From contig NZ_SLZU01000004.1 of the NCBI RefSeq assembly GCF_004342065.1, positions 124,001-188,000 on the forward strand: 64,000 nucleotides of DNA, given 5' to 3'. Below are positions 1-9,268 of the stretch, piece by piece. Below the pieces are notes generated by a model. That model was given only the letters and a program-made list of their open reading frames with translations. It was not told the DNA's origin and searched no databases. This DNA is from Primorskyibacter sedentarius (GTDB lineage Bacteria; Pseudomonadota; Alphaproteobacteria; Rhodobacterales; Rhodobacteraceae). Each line of letters begins with the position of its first letter. Positions within the stretch are counted from its first letter, which is position 1. The position numbers and the translations under genes were made by a program.

Positions 1-3
1 GGG

Positions 4-2508
4 GTGACGATCCAGAGTCAGGGAGATCAGGACTACACCTATATTTATGGCGATGGGTCGAATGAGAACATCACCGGCACGACCGGACAAGATTCAATCT
101 TTGGCAATTCCGGTAATGATACGCTGAACGGCGGCAATGGGGATGATACGATCCGGGGGGGGCTTGGCACCGACTCGATGATCGGCGGCGCGGGCACCGA
201 CCTACTCTACCTTGCGAGCGACGGTTATGCGAGCGGCGTCAGTGTCAATCTGGGCGCCAACACCATTTCGGGCCCCGATACGATCGACGGGTTTGAGAAT
301 GTAACCGGCACCAACATCGCCGCGTCCGGGGACAACTTGACCGGTTCGACGGGTGCCAACCACATAATCGGTCTTGCGGGCGAAGACACGCTGAACGGTC
401 TTGCCGGCGTGGACACGCTGGAAGGCGGCCTTGGCGATGACTGGCTGATCATCTCCGCAGCCTCCGATGCCAACGGTGCGAACGTTTTTGACGGTGGCGC
501 GGACAGGGATACGCTCGATTGGCAAGGGCTCGGCGTTCTGACACTCCAAGACGACAGCTTGCTGTCGATCGAAGAGGTGGAGTTCGGCAACTTCGACACG
601 GCGAACACTCAACAGGTTCGCGTCAACGCCGATCAATTCGGCGTAACAGGCCTTAGCACGACGCTGCACATCGACGGCTCCAACGGCGGCGGGAACGACT
701 GGTTTGTCGTCTACACCAACGGCACCAGCGGCTTCGATGCCTCCGGCTTCACCTTCCAGGACTGGCAAGACGTCAATGACGATCGCCTCTACATTATCGA
801 AGACGGCACCTACAGCGATGTGACCCTGTCTGGCTCGTCAGGGAACGATTCGATCACTTCCTACTCGGGCGATGACACGCTCTTAGGTGGTCTTGGCAAT
901 GATACGCTGAACGGCAACACTGACAACGACGTGTTGAATGGTCAGGGGGGAGACGACTCGGTTATCGGCGGTTTGGGCAACGATTTGCTGACGGGCGGCG
1001 ATAACAACGACACCCTGCGCGGCGGCGGTGACAACGACACGCTGGTTGGGGGTGAGGGCAACGACCTGATCTTCGGCGACGCCGGGATCGACACGGCCGG
1101 TTACTATAATGCCGATGGTGCCGTCACGGTCGATCTGTCGAACCTGGCAGCGCAGAACACCGGCGCCTGGGGCATCGATACGTTGTCGGGCATCGAGAAT
1201 CTTCAGGGCAGTGCGACCTATGGCGATACGCTGACCGGCGATGCCAATGCCAACGCAATCTATGGCTACGGTGGCAACGACACAGTGAATGCAGGCGACG
1301 GCAATGACTCTGTCTACGGCGGCAACGGCCTGGACCAGCTTTACGGTGGTCTGGGTAACGACTCGATCCTCGGGTCGGGCGGCGATGATACCGTGTCGGG
1401 TCAGGGCGGCGACGACTGGCTTGAAGGCGGGTCTGCGAATGACGGCGTCTACGGCGGCGCGGATAACGACACGCTGCTTGGCGGTACTGGCAATGACACG
1501 CTGGCCGGTGGGTCCGGGTTCGACTTTGCCCATTACCAAAACTCTACCGATGGGGTTCAGGTGCGGTTGGCGATCACCACGGCTCAGTTCGTCTCATCGA
1601 ACCAAGGCACTGATACGATCTTCGGTGTCGAAGGTGTGGTTGGGTCCAACCACAATGACCGGTTGTTCGGAAACAACGCTGCGAACTACTTTGCTGCGGA
1701 AGATGGCGAAGACCGGGTCTATGGCGGTGGCGGCAATGACACCATGGATGGTGGCGCGGGCGGAAATGACTTCCTGAACTACTATTTCTCGTCTGATGGC
1801 GTGGACTTTAGCCTGGCCAATCAGGGAGCCTTCCAGTTCGTCAGCGCGAGCCAGGGATCTGACTATGCCCTCAACTTCGAGAACCTTCTTGGGTCTTCGA
1901 ATGCCGATAATCTGTTCGGTGATGGCAATGCCAACGTCATTCAGGGCTATGCCGGCTCTGACAGAATCGAAGGCGCCGGGGGGGATGACTTCCTCAACGG
2001 CGGCGGCTGGGGGGACACCGTCCTTGGCGGCGACGGCGATGACACCGTCCTTGGTGACTATGGTGACGATTTGCTTGGTGGCGGAAACGACAACGACAAC
2101 CTGGCAGGTGGGGCCGGCAACGACTCCATCTACGGTGGCGCAGGCGTCGACCAGATCAATGGCGGCACCGGTGCGGACATCCTGTATGGCGGAACCCAGG
2201 CCGACACGTTCGTCTATACGAACACCAGCCAGTCAACGATCGCCAACCGGGACATCATCCAGGATTTCGACAGCGGCGTGGACGAAATCAACCTTGTCGG
2301 GATCGATGCCAACACCACCGTGGGCGGCAATCAGGCCTTCACCTATATCGGAAACGGCGCATTCTCCGGCATCGCCGGACAGCTGAATTGGGTGAATTTC
2401 GGCACCACCACATGGGTGCAGGGCGATACCAACGGCGACACGGTTGTCGATTTCAGCATTCAGTTGAACAACGTGACCTCTTTGGTTGCGGGCGATTTCG
2501 TACTGTAA
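4..2508 (+). CDS. RTX calcium-binding repeat protein (5' end may lie outside window)
   Basis: Secreted protein made almost entirely of glycine/aspartate-rich RTX nonapeptides (GGxGxDxLx type). Blocks lie at about residues 30-65, 110-140, 280-360, 410-510 and 565-735, with less repetitive beta-rich spacers between them, for example residues 180-275. The last 100 residues follow the serralysin C-terminal pattern: a final repeat, [12 protein letters not shown], an FD-rich segment, then a hydrophobic end in DFVL. That is the usual uncleaved type I secretion signal. No catalytic domain is visible, so a surface-layer, adhesive or matrix role is inference. The frame is open to base 1 and the only start is a GTG at base 4 with no visible ribosome site, so the true start may be upstream. 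A strong terminator follows. Confidence 0.85.
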   Translation: MTIQSQGDQDYTYIYGDGSNENITGTTGQDSIFGNSGNDTLNGGNGDDTIRGGLGTDSMIGGAGTDLLYLASDGYASGVSVNLGANTISGPDTIDGFENVTGTNIAASGDNLTGSTGANHIIGLAGEDTLNGLAGVDTLEGGLGDDWLIISAASDANGANVFDGGADRDTLDWQGLGVLTLQDDSLLSIEEVEFGNFDTANTQQVRVNADQFGVTGLSTTLHIDGSNGGGNDWFVVYTNGTSGFDASGFTFQDWQDVNDDRLYIIEDGTYSDVTLSGSSGNDSITSYSGDDTLLGGLGNDTLNGNTDNDVLNGQGGDDSVIGGLGNDLLTGGDNNDTLRGGGDNDTLVGGEGNDLIFGDAGIDTAGYYNADGAVTVDLSNLAAQNTGAWGIDTLSGIENLQGSATYGDTLTGDANANAIYGYGGNDTVNAGDGNDSVYGGNGLDQLYGGLGNDSILGSGGDDTVSGQGGDDWLEGGSANDGVYGGADNDTLLGGTGNDTLAGGSGFDFAHYQNSTDGVQVRLAITTAQFVSSNQGTDTIFGVEGVVGSNHNDRLFGNNAANYFAAEDGEDRVYGGGGNDTMDGGAGGNDFLNYYFSSDGVDFSLANQGAFQFVSASQGSDYALNFENLLGSSNADNLFGDGNANVIQGYAGSDRIEGAGGDDFLNGGGWGDTVLGGDGDDTVLGDYGDDLLGGGNDNDNLAGGAGNDSIYGGAGVDQINGGTGADILYGGTQADTFVYTNTSQSTIANRDIIQDFDSGVDEINLVGIDANTTVGGNQAFTYIGNGAFSGIAGQLNWVNFGTTTWVQGDTNGDTVVDFSIQLNNVTSLVAGDFVL

Positions 2509-2532
2509 AACGGGACTAAAACCTACTTGGAG

Positions 2533-2559
2533 AAAGGGCGCGGGCAACCGCGCTCTTTT
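2533..2559 (+). terminator. Rho-independent terminator after the first RTX gene
   Basis: An 11-bp stem (2533-2543 with 2548-2558, one G-T wobble) closes a GCAA tetraloop and is followed by T residues. It starts 25 bp after the RTX stop codon and separates that gene from the NIDO-RTX gene. Confidence 0.85.
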
Positions 2560-2725
2560 CATTTCCGCTCCGGGTCGTGGCGGCACGACCCCACATTTGG
2601 CCCGAACGCCTGACCACGGCGTTTTCTGACAATTCTCGCAAATTGGTTACACCGGCAGGGCGCGTGTTCACCTCTCGCTAACCCGGACGAGGCATTCTCT
2701 GGCCGAACAGGAAAAAGGTCAGGTC

Positions 2726-4138
2726 ATGCCGGTAACGGGTAACGGAACGGCCGTGCGCGGGTTAGGTGGTGCCGCAGGGTACGGTGAAATTGAACTGCCG
2801 CGCGGCGATGACAATGCGCTGCGTCTTGACCTGTCCGAGGTATTCGAGGACGGGCTGAACTATTTCGGGACGCGCTATGGCGCGCAGGCGCTATATGTAA
2901 ACACCAACGGTACGCTGTCTTTCGACCAGCCCCTGGAACTCTACCCGACCACGGACAATCTGACATTGGGCCAGGACGTGATCGCCCCCTTCTGGTCGGA
3001 CGTTGACACGCGGCTGGATGGGGAAGGCGCGGAAAGTGGCGCCATCTGGGTCGATATCGATCCCGCGGGCGACGTGGTAACGGTGACTTGGGCCGACGTC
3101 GGTGCCTATCGCCGAAATGCCGAAGTGACCAACTTCTTTCAGGTGCAACTCTTCGATCGTGGCAATGGCGATGTGGATATCGTCTTTCGCTATGAAAGCA
3201 TCGAATGGACACAAGGCACAGGATATCTGGATGACGGCGGTCGGGCGCTGCTTTCGTCGAAACGACTAGTCACTGAAGAGTGGGTGTCGCCTTACGGTCA
3301 TCCCGATGCCTTGCTGGACCTGCCGGACACTGTTGGGAATACCGGTGCGCGCGGTCTATGGGTGTATGAGATGCGCGACGGCAAAGTCGACGGGCTGAGC
3401 GCAATCAGTGGTCTTACTCAAACCGGCACAAATGCTCCCGACCTGCTGACGGGCACGCCACAGGGAGACAAACTAAGCGCGCTCGGCGGAAATGATACGC
3501 TGCGCGGCGAGGATGGTGACGACCACCTGTTTGGCGGTGACGGGGCGGACACGCTGTCTGGGGGGGGCGGTGACGACTTCATCTTTGGCGGTGCCACCAG
3601 TGCTGACCGACGGGACGTGATTTATGGCGGCAATGGCGATGACTGGGTCGATGCGGGTTACGGTAATGACGACGTCTATGGCGGCTTCGGCAACGATAAT
3701 CTGAAAGGAGATTTCGGCGCAGACAACGTCAATGGGCAGGCCGGGAACGACACGCTGGGTGGTGGCGCCTTTTCCGACAGGCTTCAAGGCGGGGACGGTG
3801 ACGACTTCCTGAATGGCGGTTTCGGGTTTGACCGGCTTATCGGTGGCGCGGGCGCGGATAGGTTCTTCCACGTCGGTGTCGAGGGCCACGGTTGCGATTG
3901 GATCAAGGATTACTCCCACGCGGAGGGCGATACACTCGGTTTCGGCCAGTCCGGGGCAACTCCCCAGTTGTTCAAAGTGCACCTGACCGCACAAGGGGGG
4001 CAAGGCGATCCGGAAATTCCGGAGGCTTACATCGTTTACAGGCCGACGGGACGGATCGTGTGGGCGCTTGTAGACGGTGGTGGGGAAGATACGCTTACAC
4101 TCATCGTGTCTGGTCAGGCGTATGACATATCCATATAG
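2726..4138 (+). CDS. NIDO-domain RTX exoprotein
   Basis: Predicted type I-secreted protein of 470 residues. Residues about 55-215 resemble a nidogen-like (NIDO) domain: an NTNGTLSF strand, an APFWSDVDTR segment and FFQVQLFDRGNGDVDIVF. This family is found in adhesion and matrix proteins. Residues 240-380 are RTX nonapeptides. Residues 380-470 are a C-terminal module closely similar to that of the M10 protease encoded about 700 bp downstream (shared FNGGFGFDRL-like, GGAGADRF and EGHGxDW patterns, then a VYxPTGRIVWALVDG-like strand), which is probably the export signal. The ATG follows an AGGAAAAAGGTCAGG-type ribosome site. There is no N-terminal signal peptide, as expected for type I export. 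The binding target is unknown. Confidence 0.83.
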   Translation: MPVTGNGTAVRGLGGAAGYGEIELPRGDDNALRLDLSEVFEDGLNYFGTRYGAQALYVNTNGTLSFDQPLELYPTTDNLTLGQDVIAPFWSDVDTRLDGEGAESGAIWVDIDPAGDVVTVTWADVGAYRRNAEVTNFFQVQLFDRGNGDVDIVFRYESIEWTQGTGYLDDGGRALLSSKRLVTEEWVSPYGHPDALLDLPDTVGNTGARGLWVYEMRDGKVDGLSAISGLTQTGTNAPDLLTGTPQGDKLSALGGNDTLRGEDGDDHLFGGDGADTLSGGGGDDFIFGGATSADRRDVIYGGNGDDWVDAGYGNDDVYGGFGNDNLKGDFGADNVNGQAGNDTLGGGAFSDRLQGGDGDDFLNGGFGFDRLIGGAGADRFFHVGVEGHGCDWIKDYSHAEGDTLGFGQSGATPQLFKVHLTAQGGQGDPEIPEAYIVYRPTGRIVWALVDGGGEDTLTLIVSGQAYDISI

Positions 4139-4259
4139 TTGCACGCAGTTTGGCCGCAGTACCGACCCTTAGAGTTTTGAACCTCAGCGCGGCTAATCAG
4201 GCAAGACGAGGAAAGATCTGCGAGAGTCGCGCGCCAAATCCAAAACGCAAAGCGCCCGC

Positions 4260-4799
4260 GTGGCGCGGTGCCTCCTCGTCGGTACGAGCCTAGCGATCGT
4301 GGGAGGTCTTTTCATGGCGATTGCAGTGTCCGCCGGACAAAATCAGCCGATCGAACTCCGCGCCCCGTTAGGCTGGATCGGCCGCGGGTTCTCGGCGCCG
4401 GCGGATGTGAACCCGGTTCAGGCCGGGCGACTGCGATTCCTTCCCGACGAAGCGGCAATCCTGATCTCTGCCGCATCGCCAACAGCCGAAAGGCGGCTGA
4501 CGGATGTGACGAAGGTGGCAAAGGCCCTTGGTATTGGGCCACAGGTGATGGACCCGCCGGGACCAGACAAACGCACGGTGCCGAACCGGATTTTGGCGCT
4601 TCGTGAAGGCGAAGTTACGGCCTATTTCACGACCTTTGTGCCGGAAGATCGGCCCAATCCGGAAGTAAATGGCGTTCTTCATCTCTGTCGTAAGGCAGGG
4701 GATGACTGCGCAAAGTCCCATATCGGCCGATTTCCGCTTGACGCGCTTGCATCTAACCTGCGCCTTGCCATTGAATTGTCCCCAAGGATTTTTGAATGA
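4260..4799 (+). CDS. Small exported protein of unknown function upstream of M10 protease
   Basis: I do not recognise a family. The 179-residue product begins with a basic/hydrophobic segment (RCLLVGTSLAIVGGLFMAIAV), which looks like a signal peptide or membrane anchor when translation starts at the GTG at 4260. An in-frame ATG at 4314 has a better ribosome site (GGGAGG six or seven bases before it) but would remove most of that segment, so the start is unresolved. The mature part has two cysteines 7 residues apart (LCRKAGDDC), which could form a disulfide. The gene sits between two RTX genes on the same strand, 47 bp before the metalloprotease start. Serralysin operons often carry a small periplasmic inhibitor at such a place, but I see no Inh/AprI signature, so that role is only a possibility. 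Confidence 0.6.
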   Translation: MARCLLVGTSLAIVGGLFMAIAVSAGQNQPIELRAPLGWIGRGFSAPADVNPVQAGRLRFLPDEAAILISAASPTAERRLTDVTKVAKALGIGPQVMDPPGPDKRTVPNRILALREGEVTAYFTTFVPEDRPNPEVNGVLHLCRKAGDDCAKSHIGRFPLDALASNLRLAIELSPRIFE

Positions 4800-4822
4800 G
4801 GCGCTCCAACCTAAAGAGCGCC
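4800..4822 (+). other. Hairpin between unknown gene and M10 protease
   Basis: GGCGCTC (4800-4806) and GAGCGCC (4816-4822) form a perfect 7-bp stem directly after the upstream stop codon. No T-run follows, so it may be a weak processing or stability element rather than a terminator. Confidence 0.4.
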
Positions 4823-4846
4823 AAAGCTTAGTCAGGACCTGTTCTT

Positions 4847-7582
4847 ATGTCAGATATTACGAGTGCCGCCCGAATCCCCGCTTCCATACCCGCTTCGGGC
4901 AGGACCCTTCTTGCGGATCTTACCTACCGGGCCGTGTGGGCCGACCCCACGCTGCAATACTATCTGGGTGACGAGGACACGCTGGGTTTTTCGCAAATTT
5001 TCAGGAACAGCTACAATGCGCGTTTCGACAGCAGCGGCGCGCCGGATCAGACTTTTGCATATTCCGCGCAAGTCATCCAGGCGTTCGAGATGATTGACAG
5101 TGTCGTTAACACCGATTTCGCTCGCGTTACGGCCTCGGCGCAGGCGCAAGACACGGCCGAATTCGTGCTGGTGACCTCTTCTCATAGCCTGAACGCGTCG
5201 CTTGAAGGCTACCACATGTTCCCCGGGGGCGTCTCGCGGGGCAGAAACGATTACTGGGGTTTCGGAGCTTTCAATTCGGACCTTACGTCTCTTGGTGCCA
5301 GACCAGAGACGGGGGGCGGTGAATATCTCAACTGGGTCCTGATCCACGAGATTGGTCATGGTCTTGGCCTTGAACACCTGTTCGACGACAATGGCGACGT
5401 GCTGCCCAGCATAGGCGAGGCACTCGACAACGAACGCTACACGGTCATGTCCTATAACGGCGCCTCGAATGCTTACACCTACGGGCATGCTGTCACGATG
5501 ATGGCAATCGACATCGCGGCATTGCAGGCCCAGTACGGCGTTGAAACTTACGCGGCCGAGAACTCCGTCTACACCCTGCGCGACGCCCGCGAGGGGGCCC
5601 TGACGCTGAGCGAAAACAACTGGCAGATCGGACGTGCCTACGCGTCAATTTGGGATTCCGGTGGCACGGACACGATCCGCTACCTTGGACTTTCGGGGGC
5701 GGTGCTGATCAACCTCAACGACGCCACCCTCGACCGCAGCATGTTGGCCGCAGACGCCGCCCCCTCGCTTGGGGCCCTGCAACTGACAGAGCGTTTCGCG
5801 ACCCTGTCCGAGGAGATCCGGACCGAAACAATGCTCCCCGACTACCACGCCGGCGGGTTCTTTTCGCGCGTATTGACGGCAACGGGGGAAAGCATCGATG
5901 GCGGTTTTTCCATCGCACATGGCGCCCAGATAGAAAATGCGACGGGCGGGACGAAGGATGACATCCTTATCGGCAACGAGCTGGACAACCGGCTTACCGG
6001 GGCGGCTGGCGATGATCTGTTGATCGGCGGGCTGGGCGACGACGTGCTTCAAGGTGGTGCAGGGTTGGATACTGCTGGGTTTTCGGACGAACGCGCCTTC
6101 TACACCATCGCAGCCGCCGGAAACGGTGCCTACACGATTTCCCATGCGGGGGAAGGGACCGACAGCCTGGTGCGTGTCGAACTTGCGCAGTTCGCCGACG
6201 GTCTGGTCGACCTCAGCCTGGTACCCGGGGTCGCGGGCATTGCCCTGACCGGGACGGCGCTGGGCGAAGCGTTGGAGGGTGCCTCCGGCAGCGATACGCT
6301 GATCGGGCTGGACGGGAATGACACCTTGATTGGCCTTGGGTCGGATGATCAGCTTTACGGGGATGACGGCGATGACCTCCTTTATGGCGATAATATTGGG
6401 CCGCGGCTGCCGTTGGGTGACGGGGTGGCCAATCTTGACCGGACGGTCGTCGTTCCGGCTGCCGTACGCGAAGGGTATACAGCGGTTCGGATGGATGCAG
6501 GTTTCAGCCTGCTGGATGACGCGGACATAGGCGAAGCAACGACCATCCCGCATTTGACGGCGAGCTTCACCATGGCGACAGACGATTTTGTGTACCTTGC
6601 TCTGGATATCGCTGCGGGTGAACGCCTTGTGATTGACATCGACTATGCCGACACGGACCCGGGTGGTTTCGACAGTGTGCTTAGCCTTTTGGATGCGCAG
6701 GGCAATGAGATCGCGAGCAATGATGATGCGGGGCAATCTTCCGTTGGCGGGGCAGGCAGCAGTTCCAAGCTGGATTCTTACCTGGACATTTCGGTCGAAC
6801 AGAGTGGCACCTACTTCGCGGAAATTCGGAAGTTCGATTTCTCGCCAATCCCCGAGGGCGAGCAGTTCGAGGCCAGCGTGTCATTGGGGTTCAACCCGAC
6901 AGGAAGTCCGAGCGGCGGAAGTTACGAAGCCGGTAACGACGTGATCCGTGGTAGCAACGGCAATGACAGCCTATTCGGTGGCGACGGTGCGGATACGCTG
7001 TACGGCGGCTATGGTGATGACTTTATTTACGGGGGAGAAAGCTCCAATGACCGGCGCGATCTGGTCTACGGCGGTTTCGGCGGCGACCGCATCGACGGTG
7101 GCCACGGAAACGACGAGTTGCGCGGCGATGCCGGGAACGACACGATTGCCGGAGGGTTCGGGGTAGACACTGTCATGGGCGGTGACGGTGATGATGTACT
7201 GACCGGCTCTGCATGGGCCGACCGTTTGTCCGGTGGCAACGGGGATGACTTCATCAATGGCGGGTTCGGATTTGACCGGCTAAACGGGGGCGCAGGGGCG
7301 GACCGATTCTATCATGTCGGGGTGAAGGGGCATGGAACTGATTGGGTACGGGACTATAACGCGGCAGAGGGCGATCTGTTGCAAACAGGGCTCCTGGGCT
7401 CTGCCCGCGCAGATTATCGGGTCAGTTTTGCCGAGATCGCTGGGGTGGGGGAGATCGGTCTGCCCGAAGCGTTTGTCAGATATGCGCCTACTCGTCAGAT
7501 ACTTTGGGTTCTGATTGATGGTGCCGGTCAGGACGCGATCAACCTGCGCGCCGGTGCGGCGGAGTTTGACCTCCTGCACTAA
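4847..7582 (+). CDS. Serralysin-like M10 metalloprotease with RTX tail
   Basis: Zinc protease of the M10B (serralysin) type, 911 residues, probably exported by type I secretion. The active site HEIGHGLGLEH is at 167-177 and the Met-turn VMSYNG at about 200-205. The peptidase and following M10 C-terminal region run to about 370. RTX repeats at 370-405 and 475-515 flank a beta-rich insert. Residues 565-682 look like a bacterial pre-peptidase C-terminal (PPC) domain (FDSVLSLLDAQGN, then SGTYFAEI). A second RTX block (695-820) and a C-terminal module shared with the NIDO-RTX protein finish the chain. There is no signal peptide. The length is nearly twice that of classical serralysins because of the PPC and second RTX block. 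An activity against extracellular protein is established for the family; the substrate here is unknown. Confidence 0.9.
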   Translation: MSDITSAARIPASIPASGRTLLADLTYRAVWADPTLQYYLGDEDTLGFSQIFRNSYNARFDSSGAPDQTFAYSAQVIQAFEMIDSVVNTDFARVTASAQAQDTAEFVLVTSSHSLNASLEGYHMFPGGVSRGRNDYWGFGAFNSDLTSLGARPETGGGEYLNWVLIHEIGHGLGLEHLFDDNGDVLPSIGEALDNERYTVMSYNGASNAYTYGHAVTMMAIDIAALQAQYGVETYAAENSVYTLRDAREGALTLSENNWQIGRAYASIWDSGGTDTIRYLGLSGAVLINLNDATLDRSMLAADAAPSLGALQLTERFATLSEEIRTETMLPDYHAGGFFSRVLTATGESIDGGFSIAHGAQIENATGGTKDDILIGNELDNRLTGAAGDDLLIGGLGDDVLQGGAGLDTAGFSDERAFYTIAAAGNGAYTISHAGEGTDSLVRVELAQFADGLVDLSLVPGVAGIALTGTALGEALEGASGSDTLIGLDGNDTLIGLGSDDQLYGDDGDDLLYGDNIGPRLPLGDGVANLDRTVVVPAAVREGYTAVRMDAGFSLLDDADIGEATTIPHLTASFTMATDDFVYLALDIAAGERLVIDIDYADTDPGGFDSVLSLLDAQGNEIASNDDAGQSSVGGAGSSSKLDSYLDISVEQSGTYFAEIRKFDFSPIPEGEQFEASVSLGFNPTGSPSGGSYEAGNDVIRGSNGNDSLFGGDGADTLYGGYGDDFIYGGESSNDRRDLVYGGFGGDRIDGGHGNDELRGDAGNDTIAGGFGVDTVMGGDGDDVLTGSAWADRLSGGNGDDFINGGFGFDRLNGGAGADRFYHVGVKGHGTDWVRDYNAAEGDLLQTGLLGSARADYRVSFAEIAGVGEIGLPEAFVRYAPTRQILWVLIDGAGQDAINLRAGAAEFDLLH

Positions 7583-7597
7583 GCCCCGGCAAACATC

Positions 7598-9097
7598 TCA
7601 GAAGAGAATGTCATAGATCGTCCAATCGTCTGGATCGAGCGGCTGGCCGTCCATGGTCTGAATGCGCAGGTGCTGGTCCTGCCAGTGGATATCGAGCCCG
7701 TAATTGCGTTCGCGCAGGAAAAGCTCTGACATGTCATAAATCATGCCCCAGTCATCGATGTTGACGACATCCGTCCCCAGCTCGAAATCGGTGATCGTGT
7801 TTCGGTCGCCATCCCGGGTAAAGACGAAAGTGTCAGCACCGGCGCCTCCGGTCAGCCGATCCTCGCCCGCACCAGCAATCAATACATCGTCGCCTGCGCC
7901 GCCTTCCAGCCAATCCGCCCCGTCATAACCCATGAGCAGATCGTCGCGCGCGCTGCCCGTGAGCCTGTCGACTCCGCCGGTGCCAAGATACTGTCCGCCG
8001 ATTGTGCTGCGGTCGATGGTCAACTGGGTGAGGCCCTCACCCCCGGCGCCCGAGACGAAAATCTGTTGATCATTGCCGACTTGCACCGTTCCGATGGCAG
8101 TCACGTTCTCGATCGTCCAGCCGACCTGGTTTGCCAATGCATGGTGATGATAAAGCTCGCCGCCCGGCAGCACTTCGAGCAGGCTGATGCCGTCGTCCGA
8201 CCCACCCGCCAGCACAAATCCCCGTTGTCCGACCTCGAACCCGGCAAGGGCGTCCGCACTCGCAAAGCGCGTCAGAGGCGTGTCGATGATGTGATCTTCG
8301 ATGAACAGCACGCCCATGTCATTCACCCGGACAGAGGTGAGAGAGTCGCTGATCGTCGATGCGGTGACGACATAGGATTGCGCCGCAACGCTGACGCTGA
8401 CCATGGAATCCACGCCCGAAACCCAAAGCCCGTCCTTGTGGCCCAGCGTGTCGATCAGCCAGGATGCGCCGCCTTTCGAAACGCCATAGCTTGTCATCCC
8501 GTCTTCGGACACCGAGGCCGAGATCAGGAATGTCTTGTCGGCAACGGTGACCGGCAGAAGGTCAACAACATCCTCGGCGGTGGATTTCGGCGTGTCGAGC
8601 TGTACGGATCGCTGGGTCACTGTCCAATCCGGCGAAATCTCCCAGATAACGATGCCATCCGCATCATGTGCGGCACTCGCGAAGAACTGGCGCGACCCTA
8701 TGTCGAAAGCGGCAATGCGGCTGACGTCGCTGACATAGGATGGCAGCGGCAGGCTTCCGGCTGCGCTCATTGCTCCGGTTGCGCCAAGCGCCTCCAGATC
8801 CAGCCTTGCCCCGTTGTTGGCGGCGGACACGATATGCGTCTCGCCGTGATGCGAGATGATTTCCATATCGGCGGTGGCGAAGGTCTGGCCCAGTCCGTTT
8901 ATCACGGTCTCGCCGCGCCGCGCCGCGCCCTGATCCTCACGAAGCTGGAAAGAGGTGATCGTCCCGGTCGCGGAGGACGCGGCATAGAGCCAGGTGCGAC
9001 CGTTGCTTTCCAATACTTCGAAAGCGGACACCAGAGCCATCTGATGTGCGGAACCGAATACCAGAACTGTTTCGAAACCAAGCCTCATTTCAGCCAT
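7598..9097 (-). CDS. Beta-propeller-like protein with short RTX tail
   Basis: A 499-residue protein. Residues 1-365 are repeated beta-strand units of about 45-60 residues with patterns such as LYAASSATGTITSFQL, FASAAHDADGIVIWEI and FVLAGGSDDGISLLEV, which suggest a propeller. Residues 370-425 are four or five RTX nonapeptides, followed by ADTFVFTRDGDRNTITDFE and a C-terminal strand region typical of type I secretion substrates. It converges on the M10 protease with a 15-bp gap and no clear terminator. No good ribosome site precedes the ATG at 9097, and a second ATG lies at 9088. No enzyme motif is visible; ligand or partner binding is inference. Confidence 0.78.
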   Translation of the reverse strand: MAEMRLGFETVLVFGSAHQMALVSAFEVLESNGRTWLYAASSATGTITSFQLREDQGAARRGETVINGLGQTFATADMEIISHHGETHIVSAANNGARLDLEALGATGAMSAAGSLPLPSYVSDVSRIAAFDIGSRQFFASAAHDADGIVIWEISPDWTVTQRSVQLDTPKSTAEDVVDLLPVTVADKTFLISASVSEDGMTSYGVSKGGASWLIDTLGHKDGLWVSGVDSMVSVSVAAQSYVVTASTISDSLTSVRVNDMGVLFIEDHIIDTPLTRFASADALAGFEVGQRGFVLAGGSDDGISLLEVLPGGELYHHHALANQVGWTIENVTAIGTVQVGNDQQIFVSGAGGEGLTQLTIDRSTIGGQYLGTGGVDRLTGSARDDLLMGYDGADWLEGGAGDDVLIAGAGEDRLTGGAGADTFVFTRDGDRNTITDFELGTDVVNIDDWGMIYDMSELFLRERNYGLDIHWQDQHLRIQTMDGQPLDPDDWTIYDILF

Positions 9098-9268
9098 CCA
9101 TGCGAGCCACGCTCATGCGCGGGCTTCAATCTGGATGTCAGATGGAGCGGTTCTCGGGCAGGACTCCGGCAGAAATTGGAAGAAATCTGGCGAAAATGCG
9201 AACTATTGCTAAAATTTGACCGACCCGGGAAATGCTGGCTTTACCAGCAGTGCCGCGAACACCCTTGC

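Noticed and set aside
1-2500. DNA repeats that could suggest a CRISPR or satellite
   Set aside because: The periodicity is 27 bp and in frame with RTX nonapeptides; no constant repeat or unique spacers.
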